DNA of 64,000 nt. Origin: Proteobacteria bacterium ST_bin16. Lineage in GTDB: Bacteria > Pseudomonadota > Gammaproteobacteria > Burkholderiales > Nitrosomonadaceae. The position numbers and the translations under genes are program-made. Below, piece by piece: positions 37,269 through 47,849 of this stretch. The stretch spans positions 52,416 to 116,415 of the forward strand of contig MSXT01000004.1 in the NCBI GenBank assembly GCA_002083595.1, given 5' to 3'. The notes beneath the pieces are model-generated. The model searched no databases and was not told where the DNA came from. It was given only the letters and a program-made list of their open reading frames with translations. The number at the start of each line of letters is the position of its first letter. Position 1 is the first letter of the stretch.

Positions 37269-37877
37269 TCAGCTTTCTCGTTCCCCGTGAACCATTTCGA
37301 CTAACTTCAAAGCTTGCAATTCCATTTCGATGACAATGTCGTCGACTTTGGCGCGGAAGTGACGGTAGAAAATCATGCTGGGAATCGCCACCAATATCCC
37401 GAAAGCCGCATTATACAAAGCGACTGAAATGCCGTATGCGAGTTGCGCCGGGTTGCTGCCCGTTGGAGAATTCGAACCGAAAATCTCGATCATACCCACC
37501 AATGTTCCAAACAAACCCATCAGAGGACTCAATGCGGCAATCGTCCCCAGCGTTGTCAAATAGCGATTCAGATCGTGCGCGATCACCCGGCCCGATTCTT
37601 CAATGGATTCTTTCATCACTTCGCGGGTACTTTTAACATTTTTAAGTCCGGCGGCAAGAATTTGCCCCAGCGGCGAATGCTGCTGTAAGCGCGCCAACAT
37701 CTCTGCATTCACACCATTGCGTTTATATTCGTTCAACACCCTGGGCAACAATTCCTTTGGTGAAACAACACGCAACCGCAGTGTCCACATGCGTTCCCCG
37801 ATGATGCCCAAAGCCACGACTGAAGCAATGATGATCGGCCAGATCGGCCATCCGGCCGCTTGAATTAACGATAACAC
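37269..37877 (-). CDS. exbB: MotA/TolQ/ExbB-family proton channel protein (ExbB-like)
   Basis: 202-residue inner-membrane protein with the three-helix layout of ExbB. PIIIASVVALGIIGERMWTLR is helix 1; LGTIAALSPLMGLFGTLVGMIEIF and ISVALYNAAFGILVAIPSMIFY are the channel helices. GTG 37877 has AGGAG 8 bp upstream. ExbB-ExbD-TonB energises TonB-dependent receptors such as the one in this window, but here exbD does not follow, so its partner must be elsewhere. Confidence 0.88.
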   Translation of the reverse strand: MLSLIQAAGWPIWPIIIASVVALGIIGERMWTLRLRVVSPKELLPRVLNEYKRNGVNAEMLARLQQHSPLGQILAAGLKNVKSTREVMKESIEESGRVIAHDLNRYLTTLGTIAALSPLMGLFGTLVGMIEIFGSNSPTGSNPAQLAYGISVALYNAAFGILVAIPSMIFYRHFRAKVDDIVIEMELQALKLVEMVHGERES

Positions 37878-38236
37878 GTGATAATCTCCTCACTCTCTCT
37901 ATATAGATCCGGGTATTATTCTGTGGCTTTACTATATTACCCGATTAATTGATTTTATAACGATGCTCGATTCGGCATGCAATGTATCGTGATCGCCGTT
38001 TTGCTGCAAAAAAATACCGATTTTCTATCCACAATTTCTGTGGATAAGTTTGTGAGTATGTAACCAATACGAGAATTAAGTTGCCCAATTCAAACATTTT
38101 TTCTAGTTTGATTATTTTTTAATCTCGAATGATACTGATTAATAAACAATAATTTACTTTAAAATTATAGCATTCTCCAGGACTTAAACGCTACACCGGC
38201 TCTGTTTCGATCAGCAGGTGAAGATTGCCGATCTCT
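37878..38236. other. A/T-rich intergenic region between divergent exbB and xseA
   Basis: About 360 bp containing both promoters, a pair of inverted DnaA-type boxes (38025-38047) and a strongly A/T-rich stretch at about 38090-38175 (poly-T and TTAAT/AATAA runs). No open frame. Confidence 0.5.
38025..38047. promoter_or_regulatory. Two inverted DnaA boxes
   Basis: TGTGGATAA at 38039-38047 is an exact DnaA box (TTATCCACA on the minus strand). CTATCCACA at 38025-38033 differs from the consensus at one base. Together they form an 8-bp perfect inverted repeat with a 5-nt centre. This could be a DnaA-regulated promoter of xseA/exbB or a minor DnaA binding site. Confidence 0.5.
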
Positions 38237-39586
38237 ATGATGAATCTATTTCCAATATCCAGTCTTACGCATAAAGTGCTCACCGTCAGCGAACTGAACA
38301 GCAGCACCAAGCTATTCCTGGAACAGAATATTCCGCTGCTGTGGATCAAAGGTGAGATCTCGAATTTGAAGTGCTATCAGTCCGGTCATTGGTATTTTTC
38401 CCTCAAGGACAGCAATGCGCAAATCCGTTGTGTGCTATTCAGTCACAGAAATCAATATATCGATTGGCAACCGAAAGATGGCATGCAAGTAGAAGTGCTT
38501 GCTCTGGTCACCCTCTATGAACCACGCGGCGATTTTCAGCTCAATGTTGAAACAATCCGTCGCGCCGGACTGGGTGAATTATTTGAAGCATTCGAGCAAC
38601 TTAAAGCCAAGCTGGAAAAAGCCGGATTGTTTGATCCGGTCAAGAAAAAACCGTTACCCGCATTCCCCAAGCAAATCGGTATCGTCACTTCCCCGGATAC
38701 GGCTGCACTGCGCGACGTGCTAACGACACTGCGGCGCCGCATGCCATTCTTGCCGGTGATCATCTACCCGGTGCTGGTACAGGGAAAAACTGCCGCCAAC
38801 ACCATTGTGGACGCTATCACAGTTGCAAACCGGCGCGCGGAATGTGATGTGCTGATACTGTGCCGCGGCGGCGGCAGTATTGAAGATTTGTGGGCATTCA
38901 ACGAAGAAATGGTTGCAGCCGCCATAGCTGCCAGTGACATTCCGGTTATCAGTGGCGTTGGGCATGAAACTGATTTTACCATCGCGGATTTTGTTGCCGA
39001 CATTCGCGCCCCCACGCCAACGGCAGCCGCCGAATTGGCCAGCCGGAATCATAAGGAATTAAGCCAGGGCCTGAATGCATTGCACCAGCGCATGTACCGT
39101 ATTACGCTGCATCGTATAGAAAATGCGATGCAGCGTACCGATATGCTGTCGCATCGCTTAATTCACCCGGGTGATCGCATCAAACAGCAATCCATTCATT
39201 TGCAGTATCTGCAAGACCGCTTCAGCACGACTTGGGCGCATCAAGTGGAAAGGAAGCAGTGGAAATTACTCGAACTCAATCAGCGCTTGATGGCAGCAAG
39301 CCCCAATATTACTGAAATGGAAAAACAGCAAAAAGAATCGATTGCACGTTTTCGTACTGCTTATATCCGCTATTTTGAAGCCTTGGCGATTAAGCTGCAC
39401 CATGTACAAGCGCAATTATGTCATTTAAATCCACAATCGGTTTTGGAACGCGGGTACAGCATTACGTATGCCGCAAACAGCATCATCGTTCGTGACAGCA
39501 AACAAGTTCATTACGGCGATCGAATTCAGGTAAAATTCGCGCACGGAATGTGCGAGGCGGATATCACAAAAACCGGTGATTCCTGA
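38237..39586 (+). CDS. xseA: Exodeoxyribonuclease VII large subunit
   Basis: About 449-residue nuclease subunit. LTVSELNSSTKLFLEQN and WIKGEISNLKCYQSGHWYFSL form the N-terminal OB-fold. IGIVTSPDTAALRDVLTTL, CRGGGSIEDLWAFNEE and VISGVGHETDFTIADFVAD, PTPTAAAELAS hold the catalytic core. A coiled-coil region and the terminal LERGYSITY follow. ATG 38237 replaces a TTG at 38225. Confidence 0.95.
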   Translation: MMNLFPISSLTHKVLTVSELNSSTKLFLEQNIPLLWIKGEISNLKCYQSGHWYFSLKDSNAQIRCVLFSHRNQYIDWQPKDGMQVEVLALVTLYEPRGDFQLNVETIRRAGLGELFEAFEQLKAKLEKAGLFDPVKKKPLPAFPKQIGIVTSPDTAALRDVLTTLRRRMPFLPVIIYPVLVQGKTAANTIVDAITVANRRAECDVLILCRGGGSIEDLWAFNEEMVAAAIAASDIPVISGVGHETDFTIADFVADIRAPTPTAAAELASRNHKELSQGLNALHQRMYRITLHRIENAMQRTDMLSHRLIHPGDRIKQQSIHLQYLQDRFSTTWAHQVERKQWKLLELNQRLMAASPNITEMEKQQKESIARFRTAYIRYFEALAIKLHHVQAQLCHLNPQSVLERGYSITYAANSIIVRDSKQVHYGDRIQVKFAHGMCEADITKTGDS

Positions 39587-39650
39587 CATAACGCACGCAT
39601 TTAATTCTCACTTCTTTGACTTAACAAGAACAACAAGGACGAAACAATCG

Positions 39651-40025
39651 ATGCCAAAAACTTTTCTGATCCTGGGTATACTGAATATGGTTTTATGCAT
39701 CGCATTGGGAGCTTTTGGCGCACATGGCTTAAAGCAGTTTTTATCAGCCGATATGCTGTCGGTTTATCATACCGGTGTGCAGTACCATTTTTATCACGCC
39801 TTTGGAATTATCGTCATCGGCTTGCTCCTGCTGCATTTCCCGAAATCCCGGTTAATGCCGGTATCAGGCTGGCTGATGATGGCAGGCATTGTGCTGTTCA
39901 GTTTCAGTCTCTACGCACTGAGCGTAACCGGAACAAGGTCACTTGCCATGATTACACCCTTCGGCGGTGTTTCATTCCTCACCGCCTGGATATTGCTGGC
40001 TTATGCTGTCTGGAAAGAAAAATGA
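39651..40025 (+). CDS. DUF423 membrane protein (YgdD-like)
   Basis: 124-residue protein with four membrane helices. LGILNMVLCIALGAFGAHGL at the N-terminus and VYHTGVQYHFYHAFGI are the DUF423 signature, ending in LTPFGGVSFLTAW-like MITPFGGVSFLTAW. Function is unknown. ATG 39651 has AAGGA upstream and the family start; the frame open from 39576 was trimmed. Converges with the small periplasmic gene. Confidence 0.87.
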   Translation: MPKTFLILGILNMVLCIALGAFGAHGLKQFLSADMLSVYHTGVQYHFYHAFGIIVIGLLLLHFPKSRLMPVSGWLMMAGIVLFSFSLYALSVTGTRSLAMITPFGGVSFLTAWILLAYAVWKEK

Positions 40026-40050
40026 AATGACCATTTACCCATATTTCTGC

Positions 40051-40392
40051 TTACTTGGCCATTTTCCGGTGTGAAGCAGCCATTCCCGTATTACGCTCCG
40101 CTGCTTTTGTATATTCCCGCAATAAAGCTTCGTGGTGCGCCTGGAAATCTTGACCTTCTCGACCGTAATACTCGCTATGGCGCTGATATTCTTCCAACAA
40201 TTCTTTCTGCACCTTAGCTTTTGCAGTCATTTCGTTAGCTTCTTTTTCATACATCTCAGCTAATCCGATATGATCGAATTTAGTTGTGGCCTGGGCTTCA
40301 GCTTTATCCATTTTCCCTAATTCTGCAATAGATGCACTTGAGACAAATAAAGTAGAGGTAATCAACGTTATGATCAATATCTTTGTTCGCAT
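40051..40392 (-). CDS. Small exported helical protein
   Basis: 113-residue protein with a signal peptide (ILIITLITSTLFVSSASIAE) and a mature part that is almost entirely charged helix (EKEANEMTAKAKVQKELLEE, YTKAAERNTGMAASH). A coiled coil or helical bundle is likely. GAGGAAA lies 7 bp upstream of the ATG. No family recognised and no operon partner. Confidence 0.65.
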   Translation of the reverse strand: MRTKILIITLITSTLFVSSASIAELGKMDKAEAQATTKFDHIGLAEMYEKEANEMTAKAKVQKELLEEYQRHSEYYGREGQDFQAHHEALLREYTKAAERNTGMAASHRKMAK

Positions 40393-40503
40393 GGCAAATT
40401 TCCTCGATTGAATAAATGAAAAGTAAATTCCAGTGCTACTCTAAATATTCGATAAACTGAATATGTTCATCATAGCAAACTATCTGAAATCCACAAACAC
40501 TTT

Positions 40504-41019
40504 ATGGACAAACTGAGCAACCAATTCGATTGGGAGAAGAAACAAATGAGACCATTATTCTTATTTATTCTGCTTTGCTGTACCGGTCTTCTAGGCTACG
40601 CGCAATACTTGCAGCATGTGGAAGGATTACTGCCTTGTCCATTATGCGTAGCACAACGCGTTGCTTACTGGATGTTAGGATTGACTGCACTAATGGCGTT
40701 TCTGCATAAGCCAGGAGTGATCGGGCGGCGGATTTATGGTTTCTTGTTGAGCGTATTCGCGCTGACAGGCGCAGTCATTGCCGCACGGCATGCGTGGTTA
40801 ATACGATTTCCGGAAGCATTTGAATGCGGCATCAGTCCGGAAGAAGCTTTTCTAAATTCCTTACCGATTGCCGCTTGGTGGCCTGGAATGTTTGAGGCTA
40901 ATGGCGATTGCGCCAATATCGATTGGAAATTTTTAACACTGACAATCCCGGATTGGTCATTAATCGCTTTTGCGGGGTTTGGAATTCTGGCGCTTTATGC
41001 ACTATTGGCCAAAAAATAA
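40504..41019 (+). CDS. dsbB: Disulfide bond formation protein B
   Basis: 171-residue inner-membrane protein that reoxidises DsbA with quinone. The first redox pair is in LLPCPLCVAQR; the second is Cys in FECGISPEE and NGDCANIDW. Four membrane helices fit. The ATG at 40504 gives a hydrophilic 14-residue lead; ATG 40546, with GGGAGAAG upstream, gives 157 residues and is a real alternative. Ends 20 bp before the convergent xerD. Confidence 0.92.
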   Translation: MDKLSNQFDWEKKQMRPLFLFILLCCTGLLGYAQYLQHVEGLLPCPLCVAQRVAYWMLGLTALMAFLHKPGVIGRRIYGFLLSVFALTGAVIAARHAWLIRFPEAFECGISPEEAFLNSLPIAAWWPGMFEANGDCANIDWKFLTLTIPDWSLIAFAGFGILALYALLAKK

Positions 41020-41039
41020 CGCCGGATTACAACCGGAAA

Positions 41040-41951
41040 CTATCCCCGCGGATGGTGTTTGGCATGCAGCTGCTTCAGGCGCTCACGTGCAATATGCGTG
41101 TAAATCTGCGTAGTAGAAATATCGGCATGACCCAATAGCAGCTGCACAACACGTAAATCGGCGCCATGATTCAATAGGTGTGTGGCAAAGGCGTGACGCA
41201 AAGTATGCGGAGATAACTGTTTATCTATCCCGATAATTTGCGCATAACGTTTGATAAGGTACCAGAACGCTTGGCGCGTCATAGCTGCACCGCGTGCTGT
41301 GACAAATATGGTATCTGTAACAATGCCATTTAACAGTGCAGGTCTGGCTTCTTTAGTATAGCGGCTTAGCCATTCGAGAGACTCTTCACCCAGCGGCGCA
41401 AGACGCTCCTTTCTGCCCTTGCCCATGACCCGCAATACCCCCATATCCATGCTCACTTGCGAGTATCTTAAATTGATCAATTCAGATACGCGCAATCCAC
41501 TGGCATACAACACCTCCAGCATGGCACGATCACGCAAGCCAAGCGGATGCTGCAAGTCAGGAGCACTCAGCAACAGGTCCACTTCTTTTTCTGTCAAACT
41601 TTCCGGCAAGCTGCGCTGCAATTTAGGGGTTTCGATATTGAGACTGGGATCGGTAGTAATTTTTCCCTGGCGCAATAGAAAACGATAGAATCGCTTCAGA
41701 CTGGATAATTCCCGGCTGGTCGTGCTCGCCTTGATCTTGGCGGACACTCTGGATGCCAAAAATTCAAGCAGATCGGAGTGCGTTGCGTCGGTTAGCACAC
41801 TATTATCTTGATTGCGTTTTCTGAGCCATTCACCAAATAACTGTAAATCATTGCGATAGCTGTCCAGCGTGTTCCGCGACAAACCATCTTCCAGCCATAA
41901 GGCGTCGGAAAATTCGTCGAGCAGACCAGCGTTCAGCTCAGGTGCTCTCAT
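41040..41951 (-). CDS. xerD: Tyrosine recombinase XerD
   Basis: 303-residue site-specific recombinase for chromosome dimer resolution. The catalytic residues are visible: Arg in ASGLRVSELINL, Lys in GKGRKERLAPL, His-x2-Arg in SPHTLRHAFATHLLNHGADL, His in LGHADISTTQIYTH, and the terminal Tyr. LWLEDGLSRNTLDSYRNDL opens the core-binding domain. It overlaps ogt by 14 bp. It is a chromosomal XerD, not a mobile-element integrase. Confidence 0.95.
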   Translation of the reverse strand: MRAPELNAGLLDEFSDALWLEDGLSRNTLDSYRNDLQLFGEWLRKRNQDNSVLTDATHSDLLEFLASRVSAKIKASTTSRELSSLKRFYRFLLRQGKITTDPSLNIETPKLQRSLPESLTEKEVDLLLSAPDLQHPLGLRDRAMLEVLYASGLRVSELINLRYSQVSMDMGVLRVMGKGRKERLAPLGEESLEWLSRYTKEARPALLNGIVTDTIFVTARGAAMTRQAFWYLIKRYAQIIGIDKQLSPHTLRHAFATHLLNHGADLRVVQLLLGHADISTTQIYTHIARERLKQLHAKHHPRG

Positions 41952-42444
41952 GGCGCAATAACCAACGCTTGATTTCTAAAGGGTTGCCTTCGCTCGCATT
42001 CATAAAGCCTCCTAATCCGCCATTTTTGGCAATAACACGATGGCAGGGTATTACAATCGGAATCCGGTTAGCGCCGCATGCTCCGCCTACTGCTCTGGGT
42101 GCGGAATGGAGTTGCGCTGCAATTTCAGCATAACTACTGGTTGCTCCACTCGGAATTGCCTGAATCGCTTGCCAGACACGCTGTTGATGAGTTGTACCGC
42201 TGATATGTAAACTTAAATCAAAAACAAAGTCGGACTCGTTGAGATAGGCTTGCAGTTGCCGGCATACTTCTTTTGCTAACAAAGTCTGCGGCGCTAATAG
42301 TGGCGTATCAACGGGCAAATAATCAATGGCCGTAAGCCAGTCTTCTTCTGTTCGGATACCGAGAACAGCAAATGGCGCGAGTAGTTTAGCCTGATATGAT
42401 TTTATCGAATCGTCAACGACCTGAATTCTTGTTGATCTACCCAC
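41938..42444 (-). CDS. ogt: Methylated-DNA--protein-cysteine methyltransferase
   Basis: 168-residue DNA repair protein that accepts alkyl groups from O6-alkylguanine. RVWQAIQAIPSGATSSYAEIA is the DNA-binding helix-turn-helix; the acceptor Cys is in IPIVIPCHRVIAKNG, with LGGFMNASEGNPLEIKRWLL at the end. The start is GTG 42444. It lies upstream of, and overlaps, xerD. Confidence 0.93.
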   Translation of the reverse strand: MGRSTRIQVVDDSIKSYQAKLLAPFAVLGIRTEEDWLTAIDYLPVDTPLLAPQTLLAKEVCRQLQAYLNESDFVFDLSLHISGTTHQQRVWQAIQAIPSGATSSYAEIAAQLHSAPRAVGGACGANRIPIVIPCHRVIAKNGGLGGFMNASEGNPLEIKRWLLRHEST

Positions 42445-42540
42445 TGTGTGCCCGACTATTAACTGAAAAATGGTTGAATACTATTTATTGTGTCCCAAGA
42501 ATGGACAGTTGGAATACATAGAAGTTTCAGAAAACATTTG

Positions 42541-42576
42541 AATCTTCCGGCATCAACTCGATGACGCCGGAAGATT
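42541..42576 (-). terminator. Terminator-like hairpin after htpG
   Basis: Perfect 11-bp arms (AATCTTCCGGC at 42541-42551; complement at 42566-42576) with a 14-nt loop, 28 bp beyond the htpG stop. On the minus strand the stem is followed by a T-rich run. Confidence 0.65.
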
Positions 42577-42603
42577 ATCGAGAGTAGAGAAGCAGAATTA
42601 AAC

Positions 42604-44514
42604 TTAGGATTTCAGTAGCAACAATTCGTTAAGCCTTTTCACGAAAGCGGCTGGATCTTCAAGCTGACCACCTTCCGCCAGTAAAGCCTGATCAAATAAT
42701 AAATGACTCCAGTCCTCGAAATTTTCGACCTCGTTTTTCAATCGCTGCAACATCGGGTGATGCGGATTGATCTCCAGGATCGGCTTAGCATGAGGCACAT
42801 TTTGTCCTGCTGATTTCAGTAATCTTTCTAAATTACCGCTCATATCATAGGTATCTGCAACGAGACAAGCGGGCGATTCAGTCAGCCGGAAAGTAACACG
42901 CACATCTTTTACTTGTTCGCCGAGTGTTTGTTTCATTTTTTCCGTTAACTCCTGGAAAGCGCTGGTTTCCTTTTCACGCTCTTCTTTTTCGGCTTCGTCT
43001 TCCAGATTTCCCAGATCCAAGCCACCTTTGGCAACTGATTGCAACGGCTTACCTTCAAATTCGGTTAGATTGCTGACCAGCCATTCATCCACCCGATCCG
43101 ATAGTAATAACACTTCAATACCTTTCTTACGAAACACCTCCAAGTGTGGGCTATTTTTGGCGGCCTTCAAGCTATCGGCAGTTACGTAATAAATTTTTTC
43201 CTGACCTTCTTTCATGCGCTGCACATAAGCATCCAGCGAAACCGTTGGCTCATCAGCATCGCTCTGCGTAGTAATAAAACGCAACAATTTCGCGATGCGC
43301 TCACGGTTAGTAAAGTCTTCTCCAACGCCTTCTTTTAGAACTTGGCCAAATTCCCGGTAAAATGTTTTGTATTTTTCTTTTCCTTCTTCATCCTCGCTTT
43401 TGGATAAATCCTCGATCAAGCCCAATACTTTTTTAACCACGCCAGCTCGGATTGAGTCGATGTCTTTGGATTCCTGCAAGATTTCACGAGATACATTTAG
43501 TGGTAAATTATTAGAATCAATCACACCACGAACAAAACGCAGGTAATTTGGCAGCAGTTTTTCTACGTCATCCATAATAAATACCCGCTGCACGTATAAC
43601 TTGATGCCATGCCGGCGTTCGCGATCGAATAAATCAAAAGGTGCACGCGCAGGAATATACAGCAGCTGTGTGTACTCTTGTTTACCTTCTACGCGCGCAT
43701 GCAGATACGCCAGCGGCGGTTCAAAATCATGCGCTACGTGCTTATAAAATTCATTGTATTGCTCGGCGGCAATATCATTCTTGGAGCGTGCCCACAGCGC
43801 ATTGGCCTGGTTAATCGTTTCGTCTTCATCGGTAATTTTATTTTTCTTCTCTTCTTGCGACCATTCTTCCTTTTTCATTACGATCGGCAGTGTAATATGG
43901 TCGGAATATTTGCGAATGATATTGCGAATGCGCATGCCGTTGAGAAAATCGTCCTCGTCCTTGCGCAGATGCAAGATGACGTCGGTACCTCGTCCAGGCT
44001 TTGCGACGGTCTCCAGAGTGTAATCCCCCTCACCGCTGGATTCCCAGCGCACGCCGTGCTCTGCAGTCAATCCTGCACGCCGGGTGATCAGAGTGACTTT
44101 ATCAGCAATGATAAATGCGGAATAAAAACCAACACCGAATTGACCGATTAAATGCGCATCTTTAGCTTGATCGCCAGTTAAAGAATTAAAGAATTCGCGA
44201 GTACCCGATTTCGCGATGGTTCCAATATGGTCAATAACTTCTTGCCGCGACATCCCAATGCCATTATCGGAAATGGTGATTACTCGTTCGTCAGCATCGT
44301 AACTTACACAGATTTTAAGATCGGAATCAGTTTCATACAGTGCCGCATCAGTGAGCCCCTCGAAACGCAATTTATCAGCGGCATCGGAAGCGTTTGAAAT
44401 CAATTCACGCAAGAAAATTTCCTTATTACTGTATAAGGAATGAATCATGAGTTTAAGCAATTGTTTCGCTTCCGTTTGGAAGCTTAATTGTTCTTTGGTT
44501 GTTTCAGCTTGCAC
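42604..44514 (-). CDS. htpG: Molecular chaperone HtpG (Hsp90)
   Basis: 636-residue bacterial Hsp90. The GHKL ATPase motifs are [25 protein letters not shown] and [12 protein letters not shown]. The middle domain has LNVSREILQ. The C-terminal dimer domain follows, with MLQRLKNE near the end. GTG 44514 has GGAG upstream. Single-gene transcript judging from flanking hairpins. Confidence 0.97.
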   Translation of the reverse strand: MQAETTKEQLSFQTEAKQLLKLMIHSLYSNKEIFLRELISNASDAADKLRFEGLTDAALYETDSDLKICVSYDADERVITISDNGIGMSRQEVIDHIGTIAKSGTREFFNSLTGDQAKDAHLIGQFGVGFYSAFIIADKVTLITRRAGLTAEHGVRWESSGEGDYTLETVAKPGRGTDVILHLRKDEDDFLNGMRIRNIIRKYSDHITLPIVMKKEEWSQEEKKNKITDEDETINQANALWARSKNDIAAEQYNEFYKHVAHDFEPPLAYLHARVEGKQEYTQLLYIPARAPFDLFDRERRHGIKLYVQRVFIMDDVEKLLPNYLRFVRGVIDSNNLPLNVSREILQESKDIDSIRAGVVKKVLGLIEDLSKSEDEEGKEKYKTFYREFGQVLKEGVGEDFTNRERIAKLLRFITTQSDADEPTVSLDAYVQRMKEGQEKIYYVTADSLKAAKNSPHLEVFRKKGIEVLLLSDRVDEWLVSNLTEFEGKPLQSVAKGGLDLGNLEDEAEKEEREKETSAFQELTEKMKQTLGEQVKDVRVTFRLTESPACLVADTYDMSGNLERLLKSAGQNVPHAKPILEINPHHPMLQRLKNEVENFEDWSHLLFDQALLAEGGQLEDPAAFVKRLNELLLLKS

Positions 44515-44678
44515 GTTTATCTCCTCAAATATTTTGCGTAGTTATGGGGATTACATCGAGAAATTCAAGATGAACTGATGACAAATTAATATTTTTAATT
44601 AATCTGGCGAGTTTTCCAAAAAATATTTTTTGGAAAACAGTAAATAAAGAGTAAAGCTGGAATGGAAAATTAGAGAGA

Positions 44679-44722
44679 AATGACTACTCAATTAACTATG
44701 ATCGTTACTTTGAGTAGTCATT
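44679..44722 (-). terminator. Terminator-like hairpin after nuoN
   Basis: Perfect 13-bp arms (AATGACTACTCAA at 44679-44691; complement at 44710-44722) with an 18-nt loop, about 53 bp beyond the nuoN stop. On the minus strand the stem is followed by TTCTCTC. It closes the nuo operon before htpG. Confidence 0.65.
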
Positions 44723-44774
44723 GTGGAATCATCACAAAGGCGTCACCTGCATACACCCGATATCGATTGCATTA

Positions 44775-46220
44775 CTACATAGAGCTTTGGATTGCGTAAA
44801 GACTCAATCCCATCAAGGATTGAGGAAATACACCCAACGCTAACACAGCAAAACCATTGGCACTCAACAGAATCTTCACATCACTGTTAGGTACAAGCGG
44901 CTCTGTTGTTTCAGGTTCATCAAAATACATCAGTTTAATTATACGCAGATAGTAAAATGCGCCAATCAGTGAGAACAATACCGCTGCAACCGCCAACCAA
45001 ACATATCCTGCATTGACAACTGCTTGCAACACGGCAAATTTCGCATAGAACCCAATCATCGGCGGTATGCCTGCCAGCGAAAGCATCAGCAGTAACGTAA
45101 TGAAAGCATACCAAGGGCCTCTTCTACTAAGTCCTTTGAAATCATTAATATTTTCAGCCTCAAATCCGCTCCGGCAAAGCAACATGATCATGGCAAAAGT
45201 GCCTAACGTCATTAATACATAGGCAATGACATAGAATAATGCTGAGCTATATCCGTTTGAATCTGCACTGATAAATCCAAGCAATAAGAAGCCCATATGG
45301 GAAATGGTTGAGTACGCAAGCATACGTTTGATATTGGTCTGAGCGATCGCGGCTAAATTACCCACAGCCATCGACAGAACAGCCAGAATCACTAACATGC
45401 CTTGCCAATCCGAGACCATTTCACCCATACCTTCAACCAGCAGACGCATTACAAAGCCAAACGCCGCCAATTTTGGCGCGGAACCGATAAATAACGTTAC
45501 TGCCGTGGGAGAACCTTGATAAACATCAGGAGCCCACATATGAAAAGGCGCAGCACTAAGCTTGAAACTGATACCGGCTACTATGAACACCAAGCCAACA
45601 ACCAATACTTCTTTGCTACTTGCTTCGCTTTGAATAATTTGAGCAAGTTGTGAAACATGCAAGGTTCCGGTCGCTCCATAGACCATCGACATGCCATACA
45701 GCAAAAATCCGGATGCTAAAGCGCCTAACACGAAGAATTTCATAGCAGCTTCCGTAGCTACGATAGACTCGCGTCTTAATGCCACCAATGCATACAACGA
45801 TAACGAAAGTAACTCTAAGCCAATATATAACGTTAGAAAATGGCTGGCGGAAATCATCACCATCATTCCCAAGGTTGCAAACAAAATCAAGCTAAAAAAT
45901 TCGCCCCGCAGCATACCGCGATCACTTATATATGCATGGGAATACACGAGTACCGCCGAAACAGTGCCATACACCATCAGTTTCAAGATATCAGCCATCG
46001 TATCGTCAACATACATCCCGTGGAAAGTGTGTTTAATTTCTGTTGAAAATGATACGAAGGTCAGTATCGCACAACCCAATAGCGTTACCTGCGTCAACAG
46101 ATAAGCGACATAACGTCGACTGTCACCCGCTGTAAGATCAGCCAGCATAACGACGCACACCATGATGAGCATAAATATCTCAGAAGAAGCTGGCGCAAAA
46201 TCAGGTGGTATAAAATTCAT
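44775..46220 (-). CDS. nuoN: NADH-quinone oxidoreductase subunit N
   Basis: 481-residue antiporter-like membrane subunit of complex [23 protein letters not shown] and [21 protein letters not shown] hold the conserved charged residues of the proton path, and [12 protein letters not shown] a broken helix. Last gene of the 14-gene set; 66 bp after nuoM. Confidence 0.96.
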   Translation of the reverse strand: MNFIPPDFAPASSEIFMLIMVCVVMLADLTAGDSRRYVAYLLTQVTLLGCAILTFVSFSTEIKHTFHGMYVDDTMADILKLMVYGTVSAVLVYSHAYISDRGMLRGEFFSLILFATLGMMVMISASHFLTLYIGLELLSLSLYALVALRRESIVATEAAMKFFVLGALASGFLLYGMSMVYGATGTLHVSQLAQIIQSEASSKEVLVVGLVFIVAGISFKLSAAPFHMWAPDVYQGSPTAVTLFIGSAPKLAAFGFVMRLLVEGMGEMVSDWQGMLVILAVLSMAVGNLAAIAQTNIKRMLAYSTISHMGFLLLGFISADSNGYSSALFYVIAYVLMTLGTFAMIMLLCRSGFEAENINDFKGLSRRGPWYAFITLLLMLSLAGIPPMIGFYAKFAVLQAVVNAGYVWLAVAAVLFSLIGAFYYLRIIKLMYFDEPETTEPLVPNSDVKILLSANGFAVLALGVFPQSLMGLSLYAIQSSM

Positions 46221-46286
46221 TAATTCTTAATCCTTATATGAGGAAATACTTATATCAGGAATTATTACTGTCTCGGATTGATTTAT

Positions 46287-47771
46287 TTACAGTTTGCTGT
46301 TGTTGACATGCGATAACAATTGATCAACTGTCGTATGCATGACTTCAGTTAACGGGTAGGGATACACACCAAACCATAATACGGCGATAGCCAAAATGGC
46401 CAATAATGCAAATTCACGTTTGGAGATGTCCTGCAAACCTTCAACTGCAGGACTTGCAATGGCACCGAATATTACTCGTTTATACATCCATAATGTATAA
46501 GCCGCGCCAAATATCAGCGTTGTTGCAGCCAGGAATGCATACCAAAAATTAACTTTGACGGCACTTATGATGACCATGAATTCCCCCACAAAGCCACTCG
46601 TTCCAGGTAATCCAGCATTTGCCATTGCAAACAACATAAAAAACGCTGCAAATGCGGGCATTTTATTCACAACCCCACCATAATCAGCAATTTGACGAGA
46701 ATGCAACCGGTCGTACAATACCCCGACACAAAGAAACATAGCACCGGAAATAAATCCATGAGAAATCATTTGCACCATGGCACCTTCTATTCCATAGGTA
46801 TTTAACAAAAAGAAACCTAAGGTCACAAATCCCATATGCGCCACGGATGAATAAGCAATCAGTTTTTTCATGTCGGCTTGCATTAGTGCGATCAAACCGA
46901 TATACACAACGGCTATTAAAGACAGCGCTATCATCATATCGGCCAGATAAAGACTGGCATCGGGCGCTATCGGTAACGAGAAACGCAGAAATCCGTATCC
47001 GCCCAGCTTCAACAGAATTGCCGCCAGAACGACAGAGCCTCCAGTTGGCGCTTCAACGTGCGCATCCGGCAACCAAGTATGCACCGGCCACATTGGTACT
47101 TTAACTGCAAAAGCCAGCAAAAATGCAATAAATATAAAAATCTGCGGTGTCAGTGGAATAGCTAGTTTGTGATAATCCTCAATCGAGAAGCTACCTTCCG
47201 ATGCTTGATACAAATAAATAAGCGCGATCAACATAAGCAGTGAGCCAAGCAATGTATATAGGAAAAACTTGATCGCGGCATAAACCCGATTAGGGCCGCC
47301 CCAGATACCAATGATCAAAAACATTGGAATCAACGAAGCCTCCCAAAACACATAAAACAGCATAGCATCCAGCGAAGCAAAAACACCATTCACAATACCG
47401 GACATGACGAGAAACGCGCCCATATATTGAGATACACGTTCTTTAATAACTTCCCATCCGGCGACAACAACCAATGGGGTGATGAAACAGTTTAACAAAA
47501 TGAGTGGCATCGATATGCCATCCACTCCCAGGTGATAATTCACATTGAATCGTTCAAACCAAACATGATTTTCCACAAACTGCATTGCACCTGTGGCGAC
47601 ATCAAAATTGCTATACAGCGGGATAGCAACCAGAAAACCGAATATCGATCCTGCCAACGCTAACCAGCGAGCGAGTTGCGCGTTACTGTCTTTTCCAGTT
47701 GCAAAAACGGCAATACCAAAAACAATTGGCAGCCAAATAATCAAGCTCAATAGTGGGAATTCAAACGACAT
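46287..47771 (-). CDS. nuoM: NADH-quinone oxidoreductase subunit M
   Basis: 494-residue antiporter-like subunit. LLAFAVKVPMWPVHTWLPDAHVEAPTGGSV and DMKKLIAYSSVAHMGFVTLG are signature, and LPGTSGFVGEFMV follows. Complete length. Lies between nuoL and nuoN. Confidence 0.96.
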   Translation of the reverse strand: MSFEFPLLSLIIWLPIVFGIAVFATGKDSNAQLARWLALAGSIFGFLVAIPLYSNFDVATGAMQFVENHVWFERFNVNYHLGVDGISMPLILLNCFITPLVVVAGWEVIKERVSQYMGAFLVMSGIVNGVFASLDAMLFYVFWEASLIPMFLIIGIWGGPNRVYAAIKFFLYTLLGSLLMLIALIYLYQASEGSFSIEDYHKLAIPLTPQIFIFIAFLLAFAVKVPMWPVHTWLPDAHVEAPTGGSVVLAAILLKLGGYGFLRFSLPIAPDASLYLADMMIALSLIAVVYIGLIALMQADMKKLIAYSSVAHMGFVTLGFFLLNTYGIEGAMVQMISHGFISGAMFLCVGVLYDRLHSRQIADYGGVVNKMPAFAAFFMLFAMANAGLPGTSGFVGEFMVIISAVKVNFWYAFLAATTLIFGAAYTLWMYKRVIFGAIASPAVEGLQDISKREFALLAILAIAVLWFGVYPYPLTEVMHTTVDQLLSHVNNSKL

Positions 47772-47849
47772 GCTTATTCCGTTTTATTTGTTAGTACTTA
47801 TTTACGTATTCTAATCATTGCTATTTAGGATTTACTACTTGTTAAAAAG

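Noticed and set aside
38025..38175. Chromosomal origin of replication
   Set aside because: Only two DnaA boxes and no dnaA, dnaN, gyrB or gidA nearby; more likely a promoter-associated site.
41040..41951. Integrase of a mobile element
   Set aside because: Sequence and context are those of chromosomal XerD; no attachment repeats or phage genes adjoin.
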